From Zeugodacus cucurbitae (taxonomy: Eukaryota > Arthropoda > Insecta > Diptera > Tephritidae), in contig NC_071668.1 in assembly GCF_028554725.1 (NCBI RefSeq), positions 60,854,232-60,918,231 of the forward strand: DNA of 64,000 bases, read 5' to 3'. Of this stretch, positions 22,126-35,054 are shown piece after piece. Both the position numbers and the translations under genes were made by a program. The notes beneath the pieces are model-generated. The model was not told the DNA's origin and searched no databases. It was given only the letters and a program-made list of their open reading frames with translations. Positions within the stretch are counted from its first letter, which is position 1. Each line of letters opens with the position of its first letter.

Positions 22126-22368
22126 TTACAGCAGCAAATATTGCAATAACCCACCAACTAACCGACCTAACGCCTCGATATCATCCTGGTCGCATTCCCA
22201 CAGTTTTCTCGCACAATTCGCGATCAACTCCTGTGTGATGCCGATTTTCGCCTTGTTAAGCGCTACAATGTTGCGACGTCGACGACAAAGTTCTTCGCGA
22301 TAGACGTATGTATTGTATGGTAAATATGACTTGGCGTGAGATGAATTCGTTATTGATATTTTGTTCAC
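22126..22368 (-). CDS. B-family frame (unit 3)
   Basis: Open 80-codon frame identical in protein to the unit 2 copy, with the same GTG first codon. The RTE insertion at 23135 now separates it from its unit's gene A by an extra 3.3 kb. Confidence 0.45.
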   Translation of the reverse strand: MNKISITNSSHAKSYLPYNTYVYREELCRRRRNIVALNKAKIGITQELIANCARKLWECDQDDIEALGRLVGGLLQYLLL

Positions 22369-22401
22369 AGTTTATGTTCTTTCTATATACGATATGGTTA
22401 G

Positions 22402-22517
22402 TGACTATGGTTTCGCTGTAAAGGGCGTGAATTATATACTTTGAGTCAGGTAGTTTACTTTGGAAAGTTGCAGAAGCTCCCTCTGCTAGGTGATTATATT
22501 TAAAGGTCAGCTACCTG
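22402..22517 (-). promoter_or_regulatory. B promoter (unit 3)
   Basis: CAGGTAG at 22447-22453 and CTACCTG at 22511-22517 are both kept, as is the TATA-like stretch. Confidence 0.55.
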
Positions 22518-23122
22518 CGCTAAGCTGGTTGACTTAACGTCTAAAAAACGGAACATTCCCCATAAAATTTCCCAAAATGCAATTTAGAAACATAATTAAA
22601 CCAAAATGAGAATGAATGAAAATATTTGAAAACTTAAAAAGGAGTGTTCTGGAGAAACTAAATGCTGGGCTTACCAAAATTGTACAAAGAGATATTAATG
22701 GATTCCAAGAAGAGTTTAAAAGGGTAGATTGACATTGATTAAGTAAATTTTAAAAGTTCGTACTCTGAAGAAAAAGTGTCCACAATACACATTCCTTGAA
22801 TGTATTATAGTTTTGTTTTGCTGAATAGCTAGTAAATATAATTATTTAATTATAATTAAATATAATTATTAATAACTTTTTGTCTAAAACATATAAATCT
22901 TTTAAATGTCATCATCGAAGATTATCTTCCCTCATGTTGTAGCTATACAAATGGTCGCCCGTTCATTCACCGAAGTCCATAAATCTTCTACAGAACATTA
23001 TATTAAAACATGTTTAATAGCAAATGACATATGTCTGGGTTCTTGTTTATCCTAACCAAATATCAGTCTCACATGTCGAACCCAAGATTTATCTTGACTC
23101 CTCACAGGAAATCCAAAATTGC

Positions 23123-23134
23123 CACTGTTCAATT
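23123..23134. repeat. Target-site duplication of RTE (left)
   Basis: cactgttcaatt, repeated exactly at 26390-26401; other units carry a single uninterrupted copy. Confidence 0.92.
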
Positions 23135-26100
23135 GTATGTATGTGATTGGCGTTGCAACCGTTTAGCCGGTTATAGCCGAATCGACGATAGTGCGCCACC
23201 TGTCTCTCTCCTTCGCAGTTCGGCGCCAGTTGGAGATCCCAAGTGTAACCAGGTCGCTCTCCACCTGGTCCCTCCAACGGAGTGGAGGCCTTCCCCTTCC
23301 TCGGCTTCCTCCGGCGGGTACTGCATCGAACACTTTCAGGGCTGGAGTGTTTTCGTCCATTCGGACAACATGACCTAGCCAGCGTAGCCGCTGTCTTTTT
23401 ATTCGCTGAACTATGTCAATGTCGTCGTATAACTCGTACAGCTCATCGTTCCATCGTCTGCGGTATTCGCCGTTGCCAATGTTCTGAGGACCATAAATCT
23501 TGCGCAAAATTTTCCTCTCGAAAACTCCTAGTGTCGTCTCATCTGATGTTGACATCGTCCAAGCTTCTGCACCGTAAAGCAGGACGGGAATGATAAGCGA
23601 CTTGTAGAGCTTGATTTTGGTTCGTCGAGAGAGGACTTTACTGTTCAATTGCCTACTCAGTCCAAAGTAGCACCTGTTGGCAAGAGTTATTCTGCGCTGG
23701 ATTTCGAGGCTGACATTGTTCGTGTTGTTGATGCTGGTTCCCAGGTATACGAAATTATCTACGACCTCGAAGTTATGACTGTCAACAGTGACGTGGGAGC
23801 CAAGACGCGAATGCGCCGACTGTTTGTTTGATGACAGGAGATATTTCGTCTTGTCCTCATTCACCTCCAGACCCATTCGCTTCGCCTCCTTATCCATGCG
23901 GGAAAAAGCAGAACAAACGGCGCGGTTGTTGCTTCCGATGATATCAATATCATCGGCGTACGCCAGGAGCTGTACACTCTTGTAGAAGATTGTACCTTCT
24001 CGGTTTAGCTCTGCAGCTCTTATAATTTTTTCCAGCATCAGGTTAAAGAAGTCGCACGATAGTGAGTCACCTTGTCTGAAACCTCGTTTGGTATCGAACG
24101 GCTCGGAGAGGTCCTTCCCAATCATGACGGAGCTTTTGGTGTTGCTCAACGTCAATTTACACAGCCGTATTAGTTTTGCGGGGATACCAAATTCAGACAT
24201 CGCGGCGTAAAGGCAACTCCTTTTCGTGCTGTCGAAAGCAGCTTTAAAATCGACAAAAAGGTGGTGTGTGTCGATCCTCTTTTCTCGGGTCTTTTCCAAG
24301 ATTTGGCGCATGGTGAATATCTGGTCAGTTGTCGATTTTCCAGGTCTAAAGCCACACTGATAAGGTCCAATCAGTTTGTTGACGGTGGGCTTTAGTCTTT
24401 CACACAATACGCTCGATAGAACCTTGTATGCGATATTTAGGAGGCTGATCCCACGGTAATTGGCGCAGATTGTGGGATCTCCCTTTTTATGGATTGGGCA
24501 GAGCACACTGAGATTCCAATCGTCAGGCATGCTTTCTTCCGACCATATTCTGCAAAGAAGCTGATGCATGCACCTTATCAGTTCTTCGCCGCCGTATTTG
24601 AATAGTTCTGCCGGTAATCTATCGGCCCCCGCTGCTTTGTTGTTCTTCAAGCGGGTAATTGCTATTCGAATTTCTTCATGGTCGGGTAATGGAACATCTG
24701 TTCCATCGTCATCGATTGGGGGATCTCCTGGTTTTGTACTCTCACTGCCATTCAGCAGGTCGGAGAAGTGTTCCCTCCATAATCCCAGTATGCCCTGGAC
24801 ATCGGTTACCAGATTACCACCTTGGTCTCTACATGATGATGCTCCGGTCTTGAAACCTTCGTTAAGTCGCTTCATTTTTTCATAAAATTTTCGAGCATTC
24901 CCTCTGTCTGCCAGCTTCTCAAGCTCTTCGTACTCACGCATTTCGGCCTCTTTCTTTTTTTGTCTGCAAATGCGTCTCGCTTCCCTCTTCAGCTCTCGGT
25001 ATCTATCCCATCCCGCACGTGTTGTGGTCGTTTGCAATGTTGCGAGGTAGGCAGTCTGTTTTCTCTCCGCTGCGAGAAGGCACTCCTCATCGTACCAGCT
25101 TGTTTTTTGTCGTTGCCGAAAACCAATTGTTTCGACTGCAGCGGTACGCAGTGAGTTTGAGATGCCGTTCCACAGTTCCCTTATACCGAGATGCTGATGA
25201 GTGCTCTCAGAGAGCAGGAGTGCAAGTCGAGTAGAGTATTTCGTGGCTGTCTGTTGCGATTGCAGCTTTTCGACGTCGAACCTTCCTTGTGTTTGTTGAC
25301 GGGCATTCTTTGCTGCACAGAGGCGGGTGCGTATCTTCGCTGCGACCAGATAATGGTCCGAGTCTATATTTGGTCCTCGGAGCGTACGCACGTCTAAAAC
25401 ACAGGAGACATGTCTTCCGTCTATCACAACGTGATCGATTTGGTTCCGCGTGTTTCGATCAGGAGACAGCCAAGTAGCTTGATGTATTTTCTTATGCTGG
25501 AATCTGGTACTACAGACGACCATATTTCGGGCCCCAGCGAAGTCGATCAGCCTCAGGCCGTTTGGCGATGTTTCGTCATGGAGGCTGAATTTTCCGACTG
25601 TTGTGCCAAAGACACCTTCTTTACCCACCCTGGCGTTAAAATCACCAAGCACGACTTTTACATCGTGGCGGGGGCAGCGCTCATAGGTGCGTTCTAGGCG
25701 CTCATAGAAAGCATCTTTGGTCACATCGTCCTTCTCTTCCGTTGGGGCGTGGGCGCAAATCAGCGATATGTTGAAGAACATCGCTTTGATGCGGATTGTG
25801 GCTAGACGTTCATCCACCGGGGTGAATGCCAGGACTCTGCGACGGAGTCTCTCTCCCACCACAAATCCAACACCAAATTTGCGCTCCTTTATATGGCCGC
25901 TGTAGTAGATGTCACAAGGACCCACCTTCTTCCGTCCTTGTCCCGTCCATCGCACTTCTTGGATGGCGGTGATGTCAGCCTTAAGTCGTATGAGGACATC
26001 AACCAGCTGGGCAGAGGCACCTTCCCAATTAAGGGTCCGGACATTCCAGGTGCATGCCCTTATATCATTATCCTTAAAACGTTTGCAGGGGTCGTCATCA

Positions 26101-26389
26101 AAAGGGGGGTGTCTCATCCGAGGCTTTCGTAGATTTTTCATTGGGGGGTGTTTTTATGTGGTGGGTCCCAAACCCTACGCACAACCGCATAAGCGGGCTT
26201 CGCCTTCTCACTTTAGCTCGCCTTCAAACGGATGTCTGTTGGCTACCCAGAGGATACTTGGTCTAAAACCGGAAGTCGTGAGCTGCTTGAACCATGTGGA
26301 GAAGAATCGTTTCTGGCCACTCCCAAGTGAGTGACAATCAAAAACTTTCCTCACTTGCGTGAACTTCTACACATGATCCCATCCTCTGT
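23135..26389 (-). mobile_element. Complete RTE-clade LINE with 12-base target duplication
   Basis: 3255 bases between perfect direct repeats cactgttcaatt. The 3' end (left) has a short gtatgtatgt tail. The 5' end is at 26389, giving a 248-base 5' untranslated region. The insertion is absent at the same site in all other units, so it is recent and private to unit 3. The single frame is intact, and the element could be active. Confidence 0.93.
23163..26141 (-). CDS. RTE endonuclease-reverse transcriptase, intact
   Basis: 992 residues from a true ATG (complement 26139-26141). The APE-type endonuclease occupies about residues 25-260: [42 protein letters not shown] and SDHYLV are all present. The reverse transcriptase lies at about 500-800: [49 protein letters not shown] and [10 protein letters not shown]-terminal basic region includes [17 protein letters not shown]. 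The protein nicks target DNA and copies the element RNA at that site. It ends 28 bases before the element's 3' end. The family is RTE by architecture (single ORF, very short 3' UTR, short-repeat tail); the exact subfamily is not certain. Confidence 0.9.
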   Translation of the reverse strand: MKNLRKPRMRHPPFDDDPCKRFKDNDIRACTWNVRTLNWEGASAQLVDVLIRLKADITAIQEVRWTGQGRKKVGPCDIYYSGHIKERKFGVGFVVGERLRRRVLAFTPVDERLATIRIKAMFFNISLICAHAPTEEKDDVTKDAFYERLERTYERCPRHDVKVVLGDFNARVGKEGVFGTTVGKFSLHDETSPNGLRLIDFAGARNMVVCSTRFQHKKIHQATWLSPDRNTRNQIDHVVIDGRHVSCVLDVRTLRGPNIDSDHYLVAAKIRTRLCAAKNARQQTQGRFDVEKLQSQQTATKYSTRLALLLSESTHQHLGIRELWNGISNSLRTAAVETIGFRQRQKTSWYDEECLLAAERKQTAYLATLQTTTTRAGWDRYRELKREARRICRQKKKEAEMREYEELEKLADRGNARKFYEKMKRLNEGFKTGASSCRDQGGNLVTDVQGILGLWREHFSDLLNGSESTKPGDPPIDDDGTDVPLPDHEEIRIAITRLKNNKAAGADRLPAELFKYGGEELIRCMHQLLCRIWSEESMPDDWNLSVLCPIHKKGDPTICANYRGISLLNIAYKVLSSVLCERLKPTVNKLIGPYQCGFRPGKSTTDQIFTMRQILEKTREKRIDTHHLFVDFKAAFDSTKRSCLYAAMSEFGIPAKLIRLCKLTLSNTKSSVMIGKDLSEPFDTKRGFRQGDSLSCDFFNLMLEKIIRAAELNREGTIFYKSVQLLAYADDIDIIGSNNRAVCSAFSRMDKEAKRMGLEVNEDKTKYLLSSNKQSAHSRLGSHVTVDSHNFEVVDNFVYLGTSINNTNNVSLEIQRRITLANRCYFGLSRQLNSKVLSRRTKIKLYKSLIIPVLLYGAEAWTMSTSDETTLGVFERKILRKIYGPQNIGNGEYRRRWNDELYELYDDIDIVQRIKRQRLRWLGHVVRMDENTPALKVFDAVPAGGSRGRGRPPLRWRDQVESDLVTLGISNWRRTAKERDRWRTIVDSAITG

Positions 26390-26587
26390 CACTGTTCAAT
26401 TAATGACGTTAAATATCAACGCTGAAATTTAAAAGTTAATTCTCCACACACATAACAAAAACGGTCGGTATTAAAACACGTCCGTGCTATATTTACGATG
26501 TAACAAACGAATTTATACTGTAGATTAGTTGAACAATATACGAGTATATAAGGTCAGAGATAAATATGTGGGTGTCCCAAAAAATGG

Positions 26588-26842
26588 ATGCGATGGAAAC
26601 AAAACAATTATATAATTACTCACATTTTATATGGTTTTAGTTCCGGGAGATTTGTGTTAAGTTCGACACCAGAATATTCCGCACATGGAAGTGTCAGGTT
26701 GTATCTCGTCTCAGCCGAAAGGAACGATACTTTAGTGGAACAATTCAAGTTCGAGGATAGCATCTGTCTACTACACTCACTTGCAATCGGTGTGATTACT
26801 GGGCTTCAGTTCTCCAAGCTATCAAACGACTTCCCTCAGTGA
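26588..26842 (+). pseudogene. RMND1/DUF155-like gene fragment (unit 3)
   Basis: An 84-codon frame whose second half, GSVRLYLVSAERNDTLVEQF followed by KFEDSICLLHSLAIGV, resembles the conserved DUF155 core of mitochondrial RMND1 proteins, where a G(E/S)(I/V)(K/R)L strand is followed by E(K/Q)FxFSxAxxLSVKL. The similarity begins right after a splice-acceptor-like ttttag at 26634-26639, so it looks like one exon of a duplicated gene. The rest of the domain is missing. The comparison is from memory of the family and needs a profile search. Confidence 0.4.
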
Positions 26843-27102
26843 AAAACTCGGAGTCGTCTGACATGCATCCATTATTAATACGTTCAAAAATTCTAGAAAC
26901 AGTTCGGCCAGGCATTTACCATCCCATTTTTATGAGATCGCGAAATGTTTCTGAAATTCCATGAATCATCAATTATCTGTAGGTTTAGGTATAAGAGACG
27001 TTGCTAATAATTTCTAAGAAAAAATTATGGTTTATCCATTGTGTCAAGCAAAAATCGCACTCGGCACACTTCGCGTATTTTAACGAACCCAACGAAAGCG
27101 AA

Positions 27103-27186
27103 CACCTGTAAAGTCAACACAGGCAATATCTTATACCTGCGCTAAGGTGGATATAAAGATTGAGTGCCGACGAGATAAGCCATTCA
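27103..27186 (+). promoter_or_regulatory. Gene A promoter (unit 3)
   Basis: TATAAA at 27152-27157 and initiator A at 27186; the CAGGTA-type sites are as in unit 2. Confidence 0.6.
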
Positions 27187-27247
27187 CTTTACTAAAGTCC
27201 AAAGTACAACTCATTTACGGTTTACAACAACAAACAAATAATTTAAT

Positions 27248-27601
27248 ATGGATACATCCACTACAAAGTCTACACTGACTTATAAGTTGCTCTGCTATCG
27301 GCAGGAACTTCGACGTCCACGTCCTGTTGCCAAAAAACTTATCGATACAAAAATTGATGTGACCATTGGTTTAATCGGAGAATGCTGCAACAATATTGAG
27401 TACAGCGATTGGAATGACTTAGATGCGTTTATAAGGCAAGCGAAGTTTCGCAAATTTTTATGTAACGCTAGAGAACGCTTGTGGCCCAAAGGCGACTCTG
27501 ATGACGAAGAAGAAGAGGAAGATGCCGAGGAAAAGGCAAAAGTCAACAAACTTGTTTTGGATCATATTAAGAAAAGCGTTAAAAAAATGGATTTTTTATA
27601 G
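27248..27601 (+). CDS. Gene A (unit 3)
   Basis: Differs from the common protein at residues 2 (D for E) and 4 (S for P), so it starts MDTSTTKS. The rest is identical. It is the most divergent N-terminus of the eight. Confidence 0.85.
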   Translation: MDTSTTKSTLTYKLLCYRQELRRPRPVAKKLIDTKIDVTIGLIGECCNNIEYSDWNDLDAFIRQAKFRKFLCNARERLWPKGDSDDEEEEEDAEEKAKVNKLVLDHIKKSVKKMDFL

Positions 27602-28790
27602 ATGTGTTACTAGTTACCTCTTACCTATTGTATAAGATTTTATTTTAATAAATATTTGTTTAAGAATACATTTGGTTTTTAATAATATTTTAACATAATG
27701 GTTGATGATTTCTCATTATATCCTTTTAACGGTCTTCGAAACAATATATTTTACTAAATATTATTATTACTGGTTTAACAGTTGTAAGACATTACCAGAA
27801 TCGGAAGGAAATCCCGAACAACAAAATTTGATTTGATGGACAGCTGTTGCGGACCAGACCTAATATTAGTGTCATTTGAATGTCGGCGTTCATAATACGA
27901 AATCACCTACAGTAACTTCGGTTACCCATTGCTTAGAAATTTGGAATGAATGGTGATAAGAAATGGCAAGGAAGTGTTTAACTTCTTGAAAGAGGTGTTT
28001 TATACTGTGTTATTCAACGGTACTCAAACCGTTTTGGTGTTTACAATGTCAACGATTATTTCGCGTCGGAATTACCATTAATATCTTTTAATGAGCGATC
28101 TGGTTAGCGTTCCGCTTTGTTTAGGGCGATATTACCGACAGAGCCATAATGGAGCTTTTCTACTTGCGGCCTCTATCGAATGGTGACTTATTCCGTATAG
28201 GGAATCGTCATGAACTTCAAGCCTTGGTGCGTTTTCGGTAGTCTTCCAACAGTGATGGTAAGGACAACCCGGCTCAGGTATGGCCATAATGGGTGCACCT
28301 TTGAAAATGCAAACAAATGGCCGCGAGAAAAGCCTCAACCGTTAGATCGGCATCTGAAAATACCCATCTGCACCTTTGCTTTTGCTACTGCATAATAGTT
28401 GGCTGGACGATAAAGATTCTGTTCACAATATGAAAATAAATAACAATAATATTTTTTTTTGTCGTCAGAAAACAGTACTAATGCGGGTTTTAAAAACATA
28501 TCCGGTTACACAGATCAGTCAGGTAAAGCGTTGAAAAGTAGGCAATAATTTGTTTCATAACAATTTAGTTAAATACAGCTGCATAGTTTTGTGCTGAAAT
28601 TTTGTTGTGTTTTAATTTTATTTTATTTGGATAATAAATAAAGTTTACGCATTACTATTAATTTACTAATTTTAATAAATTTATTACAAATATAGTATGT
28701 AAATTGAACGCCGATTTGTCAGGGAATTGCAATAATTTATTATTATTTTACCATTATCCCCTTCATTTAAAAGAAACCCCAATTATTAGT

Positions 28791-29443
28791 TATTTGGGAG
28801 CCAGTGAAAGTTATGACCTGATTTGACCCTTTTTTGGCACGGATAAATATTATTAGAAGAAAACAATATCCCCTCTGAATTTTTTCAAAATATTTGTAGA
28901 ACTTACCAATATTTTCGATAAAAAATATATTAGAAGCACCGAGATCATCATGCTCGCTTGAAAACTTGTGGTTCGATTTTGACGAGTTTTTGAACTAGTG
29001 CTTACTTTATACATTTCAAAGTGATCGATCCAGAGGGACTTCATAGTTCTGGTATATACGTACGTATGTAGGAAGTAAGCGTGGTTGTAAACTGTAAGCT
29101 TTGGAATGTTTTCGTAAAATACTATTGTTTCCAGAAAAATATGAGGAACCGAATTTCATTGAAATTTGTCGATAAGTTTCAGAGTTGTGGTTTTTGACCC
29201 ATAAGTGGACGAAGTCACGCTCATTTAAAATGTTGTATACCAATTTGAATGCAGCCCTTCTATACCATCTATATACTGATATTTAAGGTTTCTGGTGTTT
29301 TTCCTTACTGAAATAAAGCGTCTTTAAGAATTTTCAACATAACCTTTGAATGGGAGGTGGGCGTAGTTATAATCCGATTTCATCCACTGAATAAAGAAAT
29401 GCCTAAAAAACGCGACTTTGGAGAGTTTGGTTGATATAAATTT
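28791..29443 (+). repeat. Older foldback-family repeat (unit 3)
   Basis: Followed, unlike in units 1-2, by about 200 extra bases (29515-29830) that match 10195-10430 of the upstream block. Confidence 0.65.
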
Positions 29444-29915
29444 AGTAATTTATTTAATATCATTATTGATGCCTTATATTTGTATGACTATTTTATAATA
29501 TATTTTAGTGAACTTTGTGCACGCTTCAGTGATATTTTGCGTTCAAACTTACATTTTCTTCCACTTAAACAAAACCAAATGAGGCTCAGCTATTTCTGAC
29601 TATATACTTCCATTGGAACCATTTGAAAATATTATATTTAAATATCATTTCAAAAGATGGCTGTACTTATTTACGTATCTTATTAATTATAATTTCAACT
29701 CCGCTCGCCTTTTTAATTATCCTTGTTTACTTTTTTTTTACCAAAGATAATTTTTTTTTAACTAAAAAGCCAAATGCTCAAGAACTACATTTTTATATAT
29801 TGATGCGCCTAAGTCTATGCTTTATAATTTATTTTAAAATTTATCTGTTGAAATCGCAGTCATCTGTCGAAAGCTGCAAACCCATTGGGTATATATTAAA
29901 TTATTATTAGTAACA

Positions 29916-31003
29916 AGTAAGGAAGGGCTAAGTTCGGGTGTAACCGAACATTTTATACTCTCGCAATTTATTTATTTAACTTTATTTATATTATATAATA
30001 CACCATTTCACCCACATATGCGTCATTAATATTGTATAAAGTCCATTGAAAGTTGGAAACCATAATATTAGGTTAGAAGCACGATTAATGGGGCTGCCAC
30101 ACTATTAACATAGTATTTGTGCAAAGTTCTGCACTGATACCTTCACTAGTGCTTACTTTATATGTTGTAAAGTTAACGATTCAGATCGTCTTCAAAGTTC
30201 TGGTATATAGGAAGTAGGCGCGGTTGTGAAGCGATTTGGCCTATTTTCACAACATATCATTGGGATTTAAGGAAACTATTCCAAACCAAGTTTCATTGAA
30301 ATCGGTCGAGTAGTTCCTGAGATATGGTTTTTGACCCATAAGTGGGCGACGCCACATTTTCCATTTTGTAAAAAAAATCTGAGTGCAGCTTTCATCTGCC
30401 ATTTCTTGTGTGAAATATAGTGTTTCTGACGTTTTTCGTTAATGAGTTAACCCACTTTTAGTAATTTTCAACCTAACTTTTGTATGGGAGGTGGGCGTGG
30501 TTATGATCCGATTTCTTTGGACTGTATTAGGAAGTGGATAAAAAAACGACTGCAGAAAGTTTGGTTTATATAGCTGCATTGGTTTGCAAAATATGTATAA
30601 AAAACTTAGTAGGGGGAGGGGCCACTTCCCTAAAAAAATTACATCTAATATGCCCCTTCATAGTGCGATCCTTCATACCAAATTTTATTTCCATAGCATT
30701 ATGTATGGCTTAGTTATGGCACTTTATGTGTTTTCGGTTTTCGCCATTTTGTGGTTGTGGCAGTGCTCCGATTTTGCTCATTTTCATCAAGATATCTTAG
30801 TTTTTACTCAAGTTACAGCTTGCACAGACGGACGGACGGACGGACAGACAGACATTCGGATTTGAACTCCACTCTTCACCCTGATCACTTTGGTATATAT
30901 AACCCTATATCTAACTCGTTTAGTTTTGGGTGTTACAAACAACCGTTATGTGAACAAAACTATAATACTCTCTTTAGCAACAATTGTTGCGAGAGTATAA
31001 AAA
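29916..31003 (+). repeat. Foldback-like element (unit 4)
   Basis: Carries an internal deletion near 30090 (the gaccttgaaaacctatggtccg stretch is missing), shared with unit 5. Confidence 0.75.
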
Positions 31004-31246
31004 TTACAGCAGCAAATATTGCAATAACCCACCAACTAACCGACCTAACGCCTCGATATCATCCTTATCGCATTCCCACAGTTTTCTCGCACAATTCGCG
31101 ATCAACTCCTGTGTGATGCCGATTTTCGCCTTGTTAAGCGCTACAATGTTGCGACGTCGACGACAAAGTTCTTCGCGATAGACGTATGTATTGTATGGTA
31201 AATATGACTTGGCGTGAGATGAATTCGTTATTGATATTTTGTTCAC
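31004..31246 (-). CDS. B-family frame (unit 4)
   Basis: Open, with one replacement (Q61K, giving CDKDD). GTG first codon. Confidence 0.45.
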   Translation of the reverse strand: MNKISITNSSHAKSYLPYNTYVYREELCRRRRNIVALNKAKIGITQELIANCARKLWECDKDDIEALGRLVGGLLQYLLL

Positions 31247-31279
31247 AGTTTATGTTCTTTCTATATACGATATGGTTAG

Positions 31280-31395
31280 TGACTATGGTTTCGCTGTAAA
31301 GGGCGTGAATTATATACTTTGAGTCAGGTAGTTTACTTTGGAAAGTTGCAGAAGCTCCCTCTGCTAGGTGATTATATTTAAAGGTCAGCTACCTG
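31280..31395 (-). promoter_or_regulatory. B promoter (unit 4)
   Basis: Both CAGGTAG heptamers and the TATA-like stretch kept. Confidence 0.55.
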
Positions 31396-32198
31396 CGCTA
31401 AGCTGGTTGACTTAACGTCTAAAAAACGGAACATTCCCCATAAAATTTCCCAAAATGCAATTTAGAAACATAATTAAACTAAAATGAGAATGAATGAAAA
31501 TATTTGAAAACTTAAAAAGGAGTGTTCTGGAGAAACTAAATGCTGGGCTTACCAAAATTGTACAAAGAGATATTAATGGATTCCAAGAAGAGTTTAAAAG
31601 GGTAGATTGACATTGATTAAGTAAATTTTAAAAGTTCGTACTCTGAAGAAAAAGTGTCTATAATACACATTCCTTGAATGTATTATAGTTTTGTTTTGCT
31701 GAATAGCTAGTAAATATAATTATTTAATTATAATTAAATATAATTATTAATAACTTTTTGTCTAAAACATATAAATCTTTTAAATGTCATCATCGAAGAT
31801 TATCTTCCCTCATGTTGTAGCTATACAAATGGTCGCCCGTTCATTCACCGAAGTCCATAAATCTTCTACAGAACATTATATTAAAACATGTTTAATAGCA
31901 AATGACATATGTCTGGGTTCTTGTTTATCCTAACCAAATATCAGTCTCACATGTCGAACCCAAGATTTATCTTGACTCCTCACAGGAAATCCAAAATTGC
32001 CACTGTTCAATTAATGACGTTAAATATCAACGCTGAAATTTAAAAGTTAATTCTCCACACACATAACAAAAACGGTCGGTATTAAAACACTTCCGTGCTA
32101 TATTTACGATGTAACAAACGAATTTATACTGTAGATTAGTTGAACAATATACGAGTATATAAGGTCAGAGATAAATATGTGGGTGTCCCAAAAAATGG

Positions 32199-32453
32199 AT
32201 GCGATGGAAACAAAACAATTATATAATTACTCACATTTTATATGGTTTTAGTTCCGGGAGATTTGTGTTAAGTTCGACACCAGAATATTCCGTACATGGA
32301 AGTGTCAGGTTGTATCTCGTCTCAGCCGAAAGGAACGATACTTTAGTGGAACAATTCAAGTTCGAGGATAGCATCTGTCTACTACACTCACTTGCAATCG
32401 GTGTGATTACTGGGCTTCAGTTCTCCAAGCTATCAAACGACTTCCCTCAGTGA
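32199..32453 (+). pseudogene. RMND1/DUF155-like fragment (unit 4)
   Basis: Open copy differing from unit 3 by A to V before HGSVRL. Confidence 0.4.
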
Positions 32454-32713
32454 AAAACTCGGACTCGTCTGACATGCATCCATTATTAATACGTTCAAAA
32501 ATTCTAGAAACAGTTCGGCCAGGCATTTACCATCCCATTTTTATGAGATCGCGAAATGTTTCTGAAATTCCATGAATCATCAATTATCTGTAGGTTTAGG
32601 TATAAGAGACGTTGCTAATAATTTCTAAGAAAAAATTATGGTTTATCCATTGTGTCAAGCAAAAATCGCACTCGGCACACTTCGCGTATTTTAACGAACC
32701 CAACGAAAGCGAA

Positions 32714-32797
32714 CACCTGTAAAGTCAACACAGGCAATATCTTATACCTGCGCTAAGGTGGATATAAAGATTGAGTGCCGACGAGATAAGCCATTCA
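32714..32797 (+). promoter_or_regulatory. Gene A promoter (unit 4)
   Basis: All motifs as in unit 2. Confidence 0.6.
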
Positions 32798-32858
32798 CTT
32801 TACTAAAGTCCAAAGTACAACTCATTTACGGTTTACAACAACAAACAAATAATTTAAT

Positions 32859-33212
32859 ATGGAGACATCCACTACAAAGTCTACACTGACTTATAAGTTG
32901 CTCTGCTATCGGCAGGAACTTCGACGTCCACGTCCTGTTGCCAAAAAACTTATCGATACAAAAATTGATGTGACCATTGGTTTAATCGGAGAATGCTGCA
33001 ACAATATTGAGTACAGCGATTGGAATGACTTAGATGCGTTTATAAGGCAAGCGAAGTTTCGCAAATTTTTATGTAACGCTAGAGAACGCTTGTGGCCCAA
33101 AGGCGACTCTGATGACGAAGAAGAAGAGGAAGATGCCGAGGAAAAGGCAAAAGTCAACAAACTTTTTTTGGATCATATTAAGAAAAGCGTTAAAAAAATG
33201 GATTTTTTATAG
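32859..33212 (+). CDS. Gene A (unit 4)
   Basis: P4S, shared with unit 3, and V103F, private to this copy (NKLFLDH). Otherwise the common protein. Confidence 0.85.
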   Translation: METSTTKSTLTYKLLCYRQELRRPRPVAKKLIDTKIDVTIGLIGECCNNIEYSDWNDLDAFIRQAKFRKFLCNARERLWPKGDSDDEEEEEDAEEKAKVNKLFLDHIKKSVKKMDFL

Positions 33213-34401
33213 ATGTGTTACTAGTTACCTCTTACCTATTGTATAAGATTTTATTTTAATAAATATTTGTTTAAGAATACATTTGGTTTTTAATAATATT
33301 TTAACATAATGGTTGATGATTTCTCATTATATCCTTTTAACGGTCTTCGAAACAATATATTTTACTAAATATTATTATTACTGGTTTAACAGTTGTAAGA
33401 CATTACCAGAATCGGAAGGAAATCCCGAACAACAAAATTTGATTTGATGGACAGCTGTTGCGGACCAGACCTAATATTAGTGTCATTTGAATGTCGGCGT
33501 TCATAATACGAAATCACCTACAGTAACTTCGGTTACCCATTGCTTAGAAATTTGGAATGAATGGTGATAAGAAATGGCAAGGAAGTGTTTAACTTCTTGA
33601 AAGAGGTGTTTTATACTGTGTTATTCAACGGTACTCAAACCGTTTTGGTGTTTACAATGTCAACGATTATTTCGCGTCGGAATTACCATTAATATCTTTT
33701 AATGAGCGATCTGGTTAGCGTTCCGCTTTGTTTAGGGCGATATTACCGACAGAGCCATAATGGAGCTTTTCTACTTGCGGCCTCTATCGAATGGTGACTT
33801 ATTCCGTATAGGGAATCGTCATGAACTTCAAGCCTTGGTGCGTTTTCGGTAGTCTTCCAACAGTGATGGTAAGGACAACCCGGCTCAGGTATGGCCATAA
33901 TGGGTGCACCTTTGAAAATGCAAACAAATGGCCGCGAGAAAAGCCTCAACCGTTAGATCGGCATCTGAAAATACCCATCTGCACCTTTGCTTTTGCTACT
34001 GCATAATAGTTGGCTGGACGATAAAGATTCTGTTCACAATATGAAAATAAATAACAATAATATTTTTTTTTGTCGTCAGAAAACAGTACTAATGCGGGTT
34101 TTAAAAACATTTCCGGTTACACAGATCAGTCAGGTAAAGCGTTGAAAAGTAGGCAATAATTTGTTTCATAACAATTTAGTTAAATACAGCTGCATAGTTT
34201 TGTGCTGAAATTTTGTTGTGTTTTAATTTTATTTTATTTGGATAATAAATAAAGTTTACGCATTACTATTAATTTACTAATTTTAATAAATTTATTACAA
34301 ATATAGTATGTAAATTGAACGCCGATTTGTCAGGGAATTGCAATAATTTATTATTATTTTACCATTATCCCCTTCATTTAAAAGAAACCCCAATTATTAG
34401 T

Positions 34402-35054
34402 TATTTGGGAGCCAGTGAAAGTTATGACCTGATTTGACCCTTTTTTGGCACGGATAAATATTATTAGAAGAAAACAATATCCCCTCTGAATTTTTTCAAA
34501 ATATTTGTAGAACTTACCAATATTTTCGATAAAAAATATATTAGAAGCACCGAGATCATCATGCTCGCTTGAAAACTTGTGGTTCGATTTTGACGAGTTT
34601 TTGAACTAGTGCTTACTTTATACATTTCAAAGTGATCGATCCAGAGGGACTTCATAGTTCTGGTATATACGTACGTATGTAGGAAGTAAGCGTGGTTGTA
34701 AACTGTAAGCTTTGGAATGTTTTCGTAAAATACTATTGTTTCCAGAAAAATATGAGGAACCGAATTTCATTGAAATTTGTCGATAAGTTTCAGAGTTGTG
34801 GTTTTTGACCCATAAGTGGACGAAGTCACGCTCATTTAAAATGTTGTATACCAATTTGAATGCAGCCCTTCTATACCATCTATATACTGATATTTAAGGT
34901 TTCTGGTGTTTTTCCTTACTGAAATAAAGCGTCTTTAAGAATTTTCAACATAACCTTTGAATGGGAGGTGGGCGTAGTTATAATCCGATTTCATCCACTG
35001 AATAAAGAAATGCCTAAAAAACGCGACTTTGGAGAGTTTGGTTGATATAAATTT
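34402..35054 (+). repeat. Older foldback-family repeat (unit 4)
   Basis: Near-identical to 28791-29443, exactly 5611 bases later. Confidence 0.65.

Noticed and set aside
29623..29910. 95-codon hydrophobic frame recurring from unit 3 onward
   Set aside because: AT-rich low-complexity sequence with oligo-T runs; composition alone explains the hydrophobic residues, and the version at 10299-10532 diverges without keeping the frame.
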